DNA from: an alpha proteobacterium AAP81b
GTDB lineage: Bacteria; Pseudomonadota; Alphaproteobacteria; Sphingomonadales; Sphingomonadaceae
NCBI GenBank assembly: GCA_001295935.1
Contig: LJHX01000170.1
Location: forward strand, 1 to 46,126
Direction: 5' to 3'
DNA: 46,126 nt
Below are positions 35,747 to 44,082 of the stretch, piece after piece. Numbering within the stretch: the stretch's first letter is position 1; each line of letters opens with the position of its first letter. Below the pieces are notes generated by a model. It searched no databases, was not told the origin of the DNA, and worked only from the letters and a program-made list of their open reading frames with translations. A program made the position numbers and the translations under genes.

Positions 35747-36796
35747 CTACTCCGCCGCCACCCCCAGCAACCCACCCGGCTCCTCCTCGTTCGCCGGCAC
35801 AGCGAGGCTCGCCGCCTTCGCCCCCTTGCGGGCATCGAAGGCGTCCCACACCTCGTTCCAATTGCCCTTGGTCGCCGCCTTGGAATATTCCGTCGCGCGG
35901 GCTTCGAAGAAATTGGCGTGCTCGACGCCGTTCAAGAGCGGCGCCAGCCAGGGCAGCGGGTGGTCGTCGACCATGTAGATCGGCTGCAGGCCGAGCTGCT
36001 TCAGCCGCCAGTCGGCGATGAAGCGGACATATTTCTTGATGTCCTTGGGGGTCATCCCCGGCACCGGGCCCATTTCGAAGGCGAGATCGATGAAGGCATC
36101 CTCCAGCCGCACGGTGCGCTGGCAGACGTCGGCGATGTCGTCGCGGATCTTCGAGGTCAGCACGCCGGTTTCGGCGCAGAAGGCGTGGAACAGCTTGATG
36201 ATGCCCTCGCAGTGCAGCGATTCATCGCGCACCGACCAGCTGACGATCTGGCCCATGCCCTTCATCTTGTTCGACCGCGGGAAGTTCATCAGCATGGCGA
36301 AGCTGGCGAACAGCTGCAGCCCCTCGGTGAAGCCGCCGAACATGGCGAGCGTGCGCGCGATATCGGCGTCGTTGTCGACACCGAAGCTGTTCATATAATC
36401 ATGCTTGTCGCGCATTTCCTTGTAGTTGAGGAAGGCGCTGTATTCGCTCTCCGGCATGCCGATGGTATCGAGCAGATGGCTGTAGGCGGCGATATGGATC
36501 GTCTCCATGTTGCTGAACGCCGTCAGCATCATCTTGACCTCGGTCGGCTTGAACACCCGGCCATATTTGTCGTGATAGCAATCCTGCACCTCGACATCGG
36601 CCTGGGTGAAGAAGCGGAAGATCTGCGTGAGCAAATTGCGCTCGTGATCGGTCAACTTCTGCGCCCAGTCGCGGCAATCCTCGCCCAAGGGAACTTCCTC
36701 GGGCATCCAGTGGATCTGCTGCTGGCGCTTCCAGAAATCATAGGCCCAAGGGTATTCGAAGGGCTTGTACGACTTGGAGGCTTTGAGGAGCGACAT
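35747..36796 (-). CDS. nrdB: ribonucleotide reductase class Ia beta subunit (NrdB)
   Basis: A 349-residue R2 protein that houses the di-iron/tyrosyl-radical cofactor. Counting from the ATG, Asp67, Glu98 and His101 are the first metal ligands and Tyr105 the radical site; their spacing (31, 3, 4) equals that of the E. coli protein. The second ligand set lies in 'FTEGLQLFASFA' and 'SVRDESLHCEG'. The C-terminal residues after 350 that dock on NrdA end in an acidic tail ('PANEEEPGG'). It is on the same strand as nrdA, with one small gene between. Confidence 0.97.
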   Translation of the reverse strand: MSLLKASKSYKPFEYPWAYDFWKRQQQIHWMPEEVPLGEDCRDWAQKLTDHERNLLTQIFRFFTQADVEVQDCYHDKYGRVFKPTEVKMMLTAFSNMETIHIAAYSHLLDTIGMPESEYSAFLNYKEMRDKHDYMNSFGVDNDADIARTLAMFGGFTEGLQLFASFAMLMNFPRSNKMKGMGQIVSWSVRDESLHCEGIIKLFHAFCAETGVLTSKIRDDIADVCQRTVRLEDAFIDLAFEMGPVPGMTPKDIKKYVRFIADWRLKQLGLQPIYMVDDHPLPWLAPLLNGVEHANFFEARATEYSKAATKGNWNEVWDAFDARKGAKAASLAVPANEEEPGGLLGVAAE

Positions 36797-36805
36797 CGGG
36801 CTTTC

Positions 36806-37147
36806 CTACTTGGCTTGGGTGGGGCCGGCGGGCCCGAAGGTGACGGCGGTTTCGAGATACCAGGGCACGGCGACGCCATCGCGCGTCGCCGGGGTGAAGG
36901 TGCCGCGCGTCTGCAACGCATGGCAGGCGGCGGCGTCGAGGCGGGCGAAGCCGCTGCTCGACGTCACCTTGCACTCGCTCGCCTGGCCGTCGGGGGTGAT
37001 GGTCAGGCGGACGCGGGTGGTGCCGGCTTCGCCCTCCGCCAGTTGCAGGACGGGGTAGGTGATGGCGGTGAGCTTCGGCGGAGTGATGGCGGGGGCGGCG
37101 GCGGTGAGGGCGAGCGCTGCTGCTGCGGCGAGGGCGGGACCCCTCAC
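36806..37147 (-). CDS. TonB C-terminal-domain protein, start uncertain
   Basis: A small exported protein of about 113 residues if GTG 37147 is the start: Ala-rich signal ('LAAAAALALTAAAPA'), then 'LAEGEAGTTRVRLTITPDGQ', 'ASECKVTSSSGFARLDAAAC' and 'ATRDGVAVPWYLETAVTF', the TonB/energy-transducer C-terminal fold. It lacks a TonB membrane anchor plus Pro-rich spacer, so it is not a true TonB. The GTG lies inside the third intergenic repeat, has no visible ribosome site, and no other start lies in the signal region. Its start may have been altered by the repeat. Confidence 0.65.
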   Translation of the reverse strand: MRGPALAAAAALALTAAAPAITPPKLTAITYPVLQLAEGEAGTTRVRLTITPDGQASECKVTSSSGFARLDAAACHALQTRGTFTPATRDGVAVPWYLETAVTFGPAGPTQAK

Positions 37148-37235
37148 CCGGCTCGGCGCGAAGGGCGCCGAGTCCGACCTCTCCCGCAAGGGGAGAGGTG
37201 AAAGGTGACGGGGGAGAGGTGAGGTTTGCCTGCGG
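37139..37235. repeat. intergenic hairpin repeat, copy 3 (reverse orientation)
   Basis: CCTCTCCC, loop GCAAG, GGGAGAGG (37178-37198), preceded by a second perfect hairpin CTCGGCGC/GCGCCGAG (37152-37172) and CCCTCACCCG. Read on the minus strand it is the same order as copies 1 and 2. It overlaps the likely start of the TonB-domain gene. Confidence 0.7.
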
Positions 37236-37353
37236 GTTGGGAGGGGGTCGTGGGCGCGAGTCGTGGAAGCCACGCCCGCGGCCCCCTCACCGTCCACGCC
37301 GGCAGCATCCGGCGCGGTTGCCGCAAGGCCGCCGAAACGGCCGTGCGGATGCC
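37236..37353. other. rest of the nrdA-TonB-domain intergenic region
   Basis: Repeat-rich sequence without a supported gene. It translates on the minus strand into low-complexity reading frames that I take to be non-coding. Confidence 0.5.
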
Positions 37354-37380
37354 CTACTGACAGGCAAGGCATTTCATCTC
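37354..37380 (-). repeat. displaced copy of the nrdA 3' end
   Basis: On the minus strand this reads GAGATGAA then ATGCCTTGCCTGTCAGTAG, encoding E-M-K-C-L-A-C-Q-stop. The real nrdA end (37548-37510) encodes E-M-K-D-Y-D-E-C-L-A-C-Q-stop. The copy is 156 bp downstream, same strand and frame, missing exactly four codons. Confidence 0.85.
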
Positions 37381-37404
37381 GGTTACCCGTGACGTCGAAC
37401 GGGC

Positions 37405-37509
37405 TGCCGGCAGACCTCTGCCGCGGCAAAGCCGCGGCGGCGGCCTGCCGACCCCCGCCGGCCGGACGCTGCGGCGAGTCCGGCGGCAGAATGCCGCCGG
37501 CCGCCTTGG
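37405..37509. repeat. composite hairpin repeat directly after nrdA
   Basis: GCTGCCGGCAGACCTCTGCC leads into the hairpin CCGCGGC-AAA-GCCGCGG, then CCCCCGCCGGCCGG followed by ACGCTGCGGCGAGTCCG, hairpin GGCGGCA-GAA-TGCCGCC, and GGCCGCCTTGG next to the nrdA stop. Conserved blocks are the same, in the same order, as after nrdB; the hairpins differ in sequence but not in position. Confidence 0.75.
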
Positions 37510-39435
37510 TCACTGACAGGCAAGGCATTCGTCATAATCCTTCATCTCCATCCGCATCACCGGCGCCTGGGCGGTGTTGTCGGCCTCCACCCCGCCGGCG
37601 AAACCGGCGCGCTGGATGCTCATCGAGCGGAGATAATAAAGCGATTTGATGCCGAGTTCCCAGGCGCGGTAGTGCAGCATCAGCAAGTCCCATTTCTCGA
37701 CATCGGCGGGGATGAAGAGGTTCAGCGACTGCGCCTGGTCGATATAGGGCGTGCGATCGCCGGCGAGTTCGAGCAGCCAGCGCTGGTCGATCTCGAAGGC
37801 GGTGCGATAGACCGCCTTTTCGTCGGGCGTCAGGAAATCGAGATGTTGCACCGATCCGCCCATTTCGAGGATCGAGTTCCACACCGCCTCGCTGTTCTTG
37901 GCCTTGTCGATCAGCAGGCGCTCGAGATAGGGATTGCGGACGACGAAGCTGCCCGACAGCGTCTTGTGGGTATAGACGTTGGCGGGGATCGGCTCGACAC
38001 AGGCGCTGGTGCCGCCGGCGATGATGCTGATGCTCGCCGTCGGCGCGATCGCCATCTTGCAGCTGAAACGCTCCATGACGCCCATGTCGGCGGCGTCGGG
38101 GCACGGGCCCCTTTCCACCGCCAGCGCCATCGACGCCTGGTCGACCTGGGCGCGGATGTGCTTGAAGATGCGCATGTTCCAGGTCTTGGCCATGGCGCCT
38201 TCAAAGGCGATGCCGCGCGCCTGGAAGAAGCTGTGCAGCCCCATGACGCCGAGGCCGACCGAGCGTTCGCGCATCGCGGCATAGCGCGCGCGCTCCATCT
38301 CGGGTTCGGCGCGGTCGATGTAATCCTGCAGGACGTTATCGAGAAAGCGCATGCAATCCTCGATGAACTCGGGGTCCGAATGCCATTCGTCCCAGGTTTC
38401 GAGGTTCAAGGACGACAGGCAGCACACCGCGGTGCGATCGACGCCGTGGTGATCGGGGCCGGTCGGCAGGGTGATTTCCGAACAGAGGTTCGACGTCGAG
38501 ACCTTGAGCCCCAGGTCGCGCTGGTGCTTGGGCATGGTGTTGTTCACATGGTCGATGAAGACGATGTACGGCTCGCCGGTGGCGAGGCGCGTCTCGACGA
38601 GCTTGGTGAACAGCGCGCGGGCATCGACCTGGCCGCGACGCTGGCCGGTCTTGGGGCTGACGAGGTCGAAGGTCGTGCCGTCGCGCACCGCCGCCATGAA
38701 GGCATCGGTGACGAGGACGCCGTGGTGGAGGTTGAGCGCCTTGCGATTGAAGTCGCCGCTCGGCTTGCGGATTTCGAGGAACTCCTCGATCTCGGGGTGC
38801 GAGATGTCGAGATAGACCGCGGCCGAACCGCGGCGCAGCGAGCCCTGGCTGATGGCGAGGGTCAATGAGTCCATCACCCGGACGAAGGGGATGATGCCGC
38901 TGGTCTTGCCGTTGAGGCCGACGGGTTCGCCGATGCCGCGCACCCGGCCCCAATAGGTGCCGATGCCGCCGCCGCGCGCCGCCAGCCAGACATTCTCGTT
39001 CCAGGTGCCGACGATGCCTTCGAGGCTGTCCGAGACCGAATTCAGATAGCAGGAGATCGGCAGGCCGCGCCCGGTGCCGCCGTTGGAAAGAACGGGCGTC
39101 GCCGGCATGAACCACAGCCGGGAGATATGATCATAGAGGCGCTGGGCGTGACGGGCATTGTCGGCATAGGCGGCGGCGACGCGGGCGAAGAGGTCCTGGT
39201 AGGATTCGCCCGGCAGCAGATAGCGGTCGTCCAAAGTTTCCTTGCCGAAGTCGGTCAGCAGCGCGTCGCGGCTGCGGTCGACGGTGACCGGGAATTTCCA
39301 CGGCATGACGTCGCTCGAGCCGCGCTTCGGCGCGGGGGTCGCAGGCGCTGCCGCCACGCTGTCGACGAGGCTTTCCATCGCCTCAAGCACCGCTGTGTCG
39401 CCCATGCCGCTGCTCGGTCCCTGAAAATCGCTCAC
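37510..39435 (-). CDS. nrdA: ribonucleotide reductase class I alpha subunit (NrdA)
   Basis: A roughly 641-residue R1 protein that reduces ribonucleoside diphosphates with a thiyl radical supplied by NrdB. Signatures are 'WFMPATPVLSNGG', 'ISCYLNSVSDSLEGI' with a catalytic cysteine, 'ARGGGIGTYWG', 'NLCSEITLP' and the C-terminal redox pair ECLACQ. No N-terminal ATP-cone is evident, and the protein is shorter than E. coli NrdA (about 760). GTG 39435, with GGAG at good spacing, is preferred; ATG 39405 is possible, and the frame is open to 39501. Repeats follow its stop. Confidence 0.95.
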   Translation of the reverse strand: MSDFQGPSSGMGDTAVLEAMESLVDSVAAAPATPAPKRGSSDVMPWKFPVTVDRSRDALLTDFGKETLDDRYLLPGESYQDLFARVAAAYADNARHAQRLYDHISRLWFMPATPVLSNGGTGRGLPISCYLNSVSDSLEGIVGTWNENVWLAARGGGIGTYWGRVRGIGEPVGLNGKTSGIIPFVRVMDSLTLAISQGSLRRGSAAVYLDISHPEIEEFLEIRKPSGDFNRKALNLHHGVLVTDAFMAAVRDGTTFDLVSPKTGQRRGQVDARALFTKLVETRLATGEPYIVFIDHVNNTMPKHQRDLGLKVSTSNLCSEITLPTGPDHHGVDRTAVCCLSSLNLETWDEWHSDPEFIEDCMRFLDNVLQDYIDRAEPEMERARYAAMRERSVGLGVMGLHSFFQARGIAFEGAMAKTWNMRIFKHIRAQVDQASMALAVERGPCPDAADMGVMERFSCKMAIAPTASISIIAGGTSACVEPIPANVYTHKTLSGSFVVRNPYLERLLIDKAKNSEAVWNSILEMGGSVQHLDFLTPDEKAVYRTAFEIDQRWLLELAGDRTPYIDQAQSLNLFIPADVEKWDLLMLHYRAWELGIKSLYYLRSMSIQRAGFAGGVEADNTAQAPVMRMEMKDYDECLACQ

Positions 39436-39779
39436 CCGTCCGCTCCGTTCGCCCCGACTCGCCGGGCCTGCCAGAATAGAATGAGAACAAACCGGGATCA
39501 CGCGCCAAATTGCCAGGGGACGATCTATCCCCGCAATTCACAGCCGCTGCTTGCCGTCGATCTGCCCTCCCCTCGGGCGAAGCCACCAGCACTAGTGGTC
39601 GGGCTTCGTCCTCGGGCTACAGATTGTGCCTATCCGGGCGGCCAGCGCAAGCGATTTCGTGCGGGCGACAGGGGGTTTCGATGTCGCATCAGCAAGCTCA
39701 AGGGCTTGGGGCCTAGGGCATGGACCGCGCCGGCGCACCGGCCTAGAACGCCGCGCAGATCGTAACGGACGAGACCGCC
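39436..39779. other. nrdA-fumarase divergent intergenic region with a hairpin
   Basis: A 344-bp gap that should hold promoters for both nrdA (minus) and the fumarase gene (plus). An imperfect hairpin (CGAAGCC-ACCA, loop, TGGT-CG-GGCTTCG; 39578-39608) is its clearest structure, containing the palindrome CACTAGTG. I found no convincing NrdR box by eye, and no gene. Confidence 0.5.
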
Positions 39780-41318
39780 ATGACCAGCCCTGCCCCCGTC
39801 GTCATCACCCAGGCCGATGTCATTGAATCGGTTGCCGATGCCCTGCAGTTCATCAGCTACTATCATCCGATGGACTATATCCAGGCGCTGGGGCGGGCGT
39901 ACGAGCTCGAGGAAAGCCCGGCGGCAAAGGACGCCATCGCCCAGATCCTGACCAACAGCCGGATGTGCGCCGAAGGGCATCGGCCGATCTGCCAGGATAC
40001 CGGGATCGTCGTCGCCTTTGTGAAGGTCGGCATGAATGTGCGGCTGGCGGACGCGACGATGAGCCTTTCAGCGATGATCGACGAAGGCGTGCGGCGCGCC
40101 TATCTCCACCCCGAGAACCGCCTGCGCGCCTCGATCGTGGCGGACCCCGCCTTCGGCCGCACCAACACCCGCGACAACACGCCCGCGGTAACGCACGTCG
40201 AGCTGGTGCCCGGCGACACGATCGAGATCACCGTCGCCGCCAAGGGGGGCGGCTCCGAGAACAAGACCAAGTTCGCCATGCTCAACCCGTCCGATTCGAT
40301 CCGCGACTGGGTGCTCGAGATGGTGCCCAAGATGGGTGCCGGCTGGTGCCCGCCGGGAATGCTCGGCATCGGCATCGGCGGCTCGGCGGAGAAGGCGATG
40401 CTGCTGGCGAAGGAATCGCTGATGCTGCCGATCGACATGGCCGAGCTGAAAGCCCGCGGGCCGGCGTCACGGCTGGAAGAGCTGCGCATCGAGCTGCATG
40501 ACGCGGTCAACGATCTCGGCATCGGCGCCCAGGGGCTCGGCGGGCTCTCGACGGTGCTCGACGTCAAGATTCTCGACGCGCCGACGCATGCGGCGTCGAA
40601 GCCGATCGCGATGATTCCCAATTGCGCCGCGACGCGGCACGCGCATTTCACCCTGACCGGCGCCGGCCCGGCCTTGCTCGAACCGCCGCGCCTCGCCGAT
40701 TGGCCGCAGGTCGACTGGAAGCCATCGAAGGCAGCGATCCCGGTCGATCTCGACACGCTGACGCCGGAAATCGTCGCATCGTGGAAGCCGGGCGACCGGC
40801 TGCTGCTCAATGGCCGGATGCTCACCGGCCGCGACGCCGCCCACAAGCGGATGACCGACATGCTCGCCCGCGGCGAGGCGCTGCCGGTCGATTTCACCAA
40901 CCGCGTCATCTATTATGTCGGCCCGGTCGATCCGGTCCGCGACGAGGTCGTCGGCCCCGCCGGGCCAACGACGGCCACCCGCATGGACAAATTCACCGAA
41001 ACGATGCTGGCGCGGACCGGCCTCATCGCCATGGTCGGCAAGGCCGAGCGCGGCCCGGCCGGCATCGAGGCGATCGCGCGCCACAAGGCCGCCTATCTGA
41101 TGGCGGTCGGCGGCGCGGCGTATCTCGTCTCCAAGGCGATCAAGGCGTCGCGCGTCGTGGCCTTCGAGGATCTGGGCATGGAGGCGATCTACGAATTCAC
41201 CGTGCGCGACATGCCGGTGACGGTGGCGGTCGATGCCTCCGGCGAGTCGGTGCACGCGACGGGGCCGCTGGTGTGGCGCGAGCGGATCGCCAAGGCGAAG
41301 GCGCTGGAGACGGCCTGA
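39780..41318 (+). CDS. fumA: fumarate hydratase, class I (iron-sulfur)
   Basis: A 512-residue single-chain class I fumarase that interconverts fumarate and malate with a [4Fe-4S] cluster. The three cluster cysteines are Cys71 (RPICQDTG), Cys190 (GWCPPG) and Cys282 (PNCAATRH), the standard set. The C-terminal domain carries 'YYVGPVDPVRDEVVGPAGPT' and 'GKAERGP'. Such enzymes are oxygen-sensitive. It stands alone downstream of the nrdA promoter region and 65 bp before a lipoprotein gene. Gene symbol denotes class; fumB-type naming is equally possible. Confidence 0.96.
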   Translation: MTSPAPVVITQADVIESVADALQFISYYHPMDYIQALGRAYELEESPAAKDAIAQILTNSRMCAEGHRPICQDTGIVVAFVKVGMNVRLADATMSLSAMIDEGVRRAYLHPENRLRASIVADPAFGRTNTRDNTPAVTHVELVPGDTIEITVAAKGGGSENKTKFAMLNPSDSIRDWVLEMVPKMGAGWCPPGMLGIGIGGSAEKAMLLAKESLMLPIDMAELKARGPASRLEELRIELHDAVNDLGIGAQGLGGLSTVLDVKILDAPTHAASKPIAMIPNCAATRHAHFTLTGAGPALLEPPRLADWPQVDWKPSKAAIPVDLDTLTPEIVASWKPGDRLLLNGRMLTGRDAAHKRMTDMLARGEALPVDFTNRVIYYVGPVDPVRDEVVGPAGPTTATRMDKFTETMLARTGLIAMVGKAERGPAGIEAIARHKAAYLMAVGGAAYLVSKAIKASRVVAFEDLGMEAIYEFTVRDMPVTVAVDASGESVHATGPLVWRERIAKAKALETA

Positions 41319-41383
41319 CCGCGCCGCCGCGTCGTTCATTCCGGGTGCAGTCGCAACGCGGTACGCAGTCTCGGGAGATGGGG

Positions 41384-41950
41384 ATGATGGCCGGGAAACA
41401 AAGTCTGCCAGCAATCGCTATACTGCTCCTGCTGGCGTCGTGCGCCGGCCCTGCCGAGCGTCGCGGCCTGGCCGTCGGCAGCGCTACCCCGACCGTCCCG
41501 GCCGGGCTCGCCGAGGCCGACCGCCAGGCACAGGCTGATCCGGCCGGGCCGGAAACGCCCGAGCCGGTGCCGGCGATGGCGCCGGTGTGGCGGCTGCGCA
41601 CCGTGCTCAATGCCGCGGCGCTCAGCTGCCGCCTGGCCGGCGACACGCAATTGGTGCCGCGCTACGACCAGCTGCTGCGCCATCACCGCGCGGCGCTGGC
41701 GACTGCCTATGCCGCCGAACAGGATCGCTATCGCCGGCAACATGGCGCCGCCTGGCAGCGGGTGCAGGACACCGAGATGACCCGCATCTACAATCACTAT
41801 GGCAGCATCGCCGGGTCGCCGCGCTTTTGCGCTGCCGCCGCCTCGATCGCCAGCAACGCCATCGCTGCCGACGCCGATGCCCTGCCTCGGCTGGCGGCAA
41901 CGGTGCTGCCGGCACTGCTCGGCCGCCAGCCCCGCGTCGCCGGGCGCTGA
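41384..41950 (+). CDS. predicted lipoprotein
   Basis: A 188-residue protein with a lipobox (LLASC, Cys20) and a mature part with Pro/Ala linker followed by a helical region containing two further cysteines ('ALSCRLAGD' and 'RFCAAAAS') and aromatic-rich 'RIYNHYGS'. No family is recognised. Three closely spaced ATGs are possible (41378, 41384, 41387); 41384 has the best spacing to GGGAG. It lies between the fumarase and a Uma2 gene, with no evident functional link. Confidence 0.7.
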   Translation: MMAGKQSLPAIAILLLLASCAGPAERRGLAVGSATPTVPAGLAEADRQAQADPAGPETPEPVPAMAPVWRLRTVLNAAALSCRLAGDTQLVPRYDQLLRHHRAALATAYAAEQDRYRRQHGAAWQRVQDTEMTRIYNHYGSIAGSPRFCAAAASIASNAIAADADALPRLAATVLPALLGRQPRVAGR

Positions 41951-42017
41951 GCGAGGTGCTACCGGCCGTCCGCGCGCCCAGGGTGCGTCGCCGCCGCCAC
42001 TCTGCTAATATCCCGCC

Positions 42018-42587
42018 ATGAACGCGCTGGCGCCCCCCTCTCCTGCCCGCCTCTGGCTGCGGATCGAGGATTTTCTGTTGCTGGAAGAGGCCGGCGTGCT
42101 CGCCGGCTATGCCAAGGCGGAACTGATCGACGGGGAGATCATCACGTTGAATGCCCAGCATCTGCCGCATGCCAAGGCTCAGTCGCGGTTGCTGGTGCGC
42201 CTCTGCCTTGAAGTCGAGCGGCTCGAGCTGCCGCTGCTGGCGTTGGTCGAATGTTCGATCGCCATGCCGCCGCACGACATGCCCGAACCCGATATCGTCA
42301 TTGCGCACGATGCCGCCGGCAGCGGCGCCCTCGCACTATCGTCGGTGGTAATCGCCATCGAGATCGCCGCTTCCACCCGCGCCTTCGACCTCGGTCGCAA
42401 GGCCGAGCTTTATGCCCGCCACCGCGTTCCCGAATATTGGGTGGTCGATCTCGAAACCCGGCAATGGGTGCGCCACGCCGACCCCGGCATCCAGGGCTAT
42501 GGCGTGCGCGACAGCGCGGCACTAGGGGCGCCGCTGGCGGCGCTCAGCCTCCCCGGGCTGGCGGTGGCGACCGACGACCTGGCCTGA
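42018..42587 (+). CDS. Uma2 family (DUF820) PD-(D/E)xK-fold protein
   Basis: A 189-residue Uma2/DUF820 protein: 'AELIDGEIITLNAQ', 'PDIVIAHD' (D of the metal site), and 'VIAIEIAASTRAFDLGRKAE' with E-I-x-S and K, then 'LYARHRVPEYWVVD'. This arrangement matches the PD-(D/E)xK nuclease-like family found across bacteria, often as small accessory genes. Nuclease activity is predicted, not shown. It is on the plus strand between a lipoprotein gene and a convergent TetR gene. Confidence 0.88.
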   Translation: MNALAPPSPARLWLRIEDFLLLEEAGVLAGYAKAELIDGEIITLNAQHLPHAKAQSRLLVRLCLEVERLELPLLALVECSIAMPPHDMPEPDIVIAHDAAGSGALALSSVVIAIEIAASTRAFDLGRKAELYARHRVPEYWVVDLETRQWVRHADPGIQGYGVRDSAALGAPLAALSLPGLAVATDDLA

Positions 42588-42610
42588 CCCGACCGCGGTT
42601 GCCGGCCGCA

Positions 42611-43204
42611 TCAGCCCGCCTCCAGCAACGCCAGCAACCCCTCCTGCACCTGGTGGAGCAGCACGTCGGACCGTTCCGCCGGCAGGACGCGCGCCAGCGT
42701 GACGGCGCCGACCAGCGCACTGACGACCAGCGCGGCGTGGCCGTCGTCGCCGGTGCCGGCGGCAACGCCGTCGAGAAAGGCTTCGACATGCGGCGCCATC
42801 ACCGCTTTCAGCGCCGGGCTGTCGCGCCCGACCTCGCCGGCGAGCGCCGAAATCGCGCACGCCGCCGTCCCGGCATCGCGGTGGCGGCGGCTGAGATAGC
42901 CGCGCACCAGCCGGCGCAAATCGATGTCGGCATCCGCGCCCTCCCCCGCGCCGCCGCCGGAATCGCCGCCCGCGCCGCGATCGGCGGCCATGGCCACGCC
43001 CTCGGCCAGCGCCGCCGCCAGCGCCGCCGCCAGTAGCTCGTCGCGCGAGCCGAAATGGCGGTAAAAGCCGCCGTGCGTCAGCCCGGCGGCCTGCATCAGC
43101 CCGGCGACACCCAGCCCCTGCAGCCCTTCGCTGCGCAGCCGCGCCGCCGCCTCGCCGAGGATGCGGGCGCGGCTGGCGGCCTTGCTGGCCTGGCTGTGTC
43201 CCAT
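42611..43204 (-). CDS. TetR-family transcriptional regulator
   Basis: A 197-residue repressor-type protein. The N-terminal DNA-binding domain is visible ('RARILGEAAARLRSEGLQGL', then 'GVAGLMQAAGLTHGGFYRHF' with the typical G-x-F/L-Y-x-H-F recognition end), followed by a long helical ligand-binding domain. The closest type is the group of TetR regulators with 'GGFYRHFGSRDELLAAAL'. It is divergent from a crotonase gene, with an operator-like palindrome between, so it likely controls that gene and itself. Ligand unknown. Confidence 0.92.
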   Translation of the reverse strand: MGHSQASKAASRARILGEAAARLRSEGLQGLGVAGLMQAAGLTHGGFYRHFGSRDELLAAALAAALAEGVAMAADRGAGGDSGGGAGEGADADIDLRRLVRGYLSRRHRDAGTAACAISALAGEVGRDSPALKAVMAPHVEAFLDGVAAGTGDDGHAALVVSALVGAVTLARVLPAERSDVLLHQVQEGLLALLEAG

Positions 43205-43233
43205 CCTGATCCTTCACACCGCTTTGCGCTTGA

Positions 43234-43279
43234 CCTTCTGGATTATGGTGGCAATCCTTCTGGATGACAAGAATCATCC
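43234..43279. promoter_or_regulatory. operator-like repeats between the TetR and crotonase genes
   Basis: A perfect inverted repeat GGATGA-CAAGAA-TCATCC (43262-43279) overlaps the second of two direct CCTTCTGGAT repeats (43234-43243 and 43256-43265), 22 bp apart, about two DNA turns. This is a good candidate for the binding site of the adjacent TetR regulator. Confidence 0.55.
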
Positions 43280-43300
43280 ACATTGCCCAGGGAGCAAGCG

Positions 43301-44071
43301 ATGTCAGAAGTCCGCCACCAGCGCGACGGCCACATCCTCGTCATCACCATCGATAACCCGTCGAAAAAGAACAGCTTCACGCCCGGGATGATGGCGCAGC
43401 TCTCGGCCGCGCTGACCGAGCTCAACGACGATCCCGGGCTGCGGGTCGGGGTGCTGGCGGCGGCCGGCCCGGACTTCACCGCCGGGCTCGACATGCCGCA
43501 GTTCTTCGGCCCCGGCGCCACGCCGATCCCGCGCCCGCCCGGCGCCATCGACCCCTTCGGCCTCGAGAACCGCTGCGCCAAGCCGCTGGTCACGGCGGTG
43601 CAGGGCATCTGCTTTACCGTCGGCATCGAAATGGCGCTCGCCGGGGACATCGTCATCGCCGCCGACAACACACGCTTCTGCCAGATGGAGGCGCGGCGCG
43701 GCATCGCCCCGCTGGGCGGCGCGCATTTCCGCTACATCGCCCGCGCCGGCTGGGGCAACGGCCTCTACCACCTGCTGCTCTGCGACGAATTCGGCGCCGC
43801 CGAGGCCTGGCGGATCGGGTTGGTGCAGGAAGTGGTGCCGGCGGGCGAGCAGCTGGCGCGCGCCATGGCGGTGGCGCACGCCATCGCCGCCAATGCCCCG
43901 CTCGGCATCCAGGCGACCAAGGCCGCGGCGCTGCGCTACGTCGCCGAAGGCGAAACCGCCGCCATCGCCGCCATTCCGGACTTCCGCGACCGCGTGCTCG
44001 CCAGCGCCGATGCCGCCGAAGGCATCATGAGCTTCATCGAGCGGCGCGCCGCTGTCTTCACCGGCCGATAG
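43301..44071 (+). CDS. enoyl-CoA hydratase/isomerase (crotonase) family protein
   Basis: A 256-residue crotonase-fold protein. Oxyanion-hole segments are 'GPDFTAGLDMPQFF' and 'VQGICFTVGIEMALAGDIVI', and the usual catalytic Glu region reads 'CQMEARRGIAPLGGAHFRYI'. The family covers hydratases, isomerases and hydrolases of acyl-CoAs; the exact reaction cannot be told. The ATG at 43301 follows CAGGGAG and is preferred over 43283. It is the first gene after a TetR-controlled intergenic region; a second crotonase gene follows 11 bp later. Confidence 0.92.
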   Translation: MSEVRHQRDGHILVITIDNPSKKNSFTPGMMAQLSAALTELNDDPGLRVGVLAAAGPDFTAGLDMPQFFGPGATPIPRPPGAIDPFGLENRCAKPLVTAVQGICFTVGIEMALAGDIVIAADNTRFCQMEARRGIAPLGGAHFRYIARAGWGNGLYHLLLCDEFGAAEAWRIGLVQEVVPAGEQLARAMAVAHAIAANAPLGIQATKAAALRYVAEGETAAIAAIPDFRDRVLASADAAEGIMSFIERRAAVFTGR

Positions 44072-44082
44072 GAGAGGCTGCC

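Noticed and set aside
37148-37528. Possible N-terminal extension of the TonB-domain protein through the repeat region
   Set aside because: Translation is repeat-derived low-complexity sequence and overlaps the nrdA stop; the signal peptide lies at the GTG.
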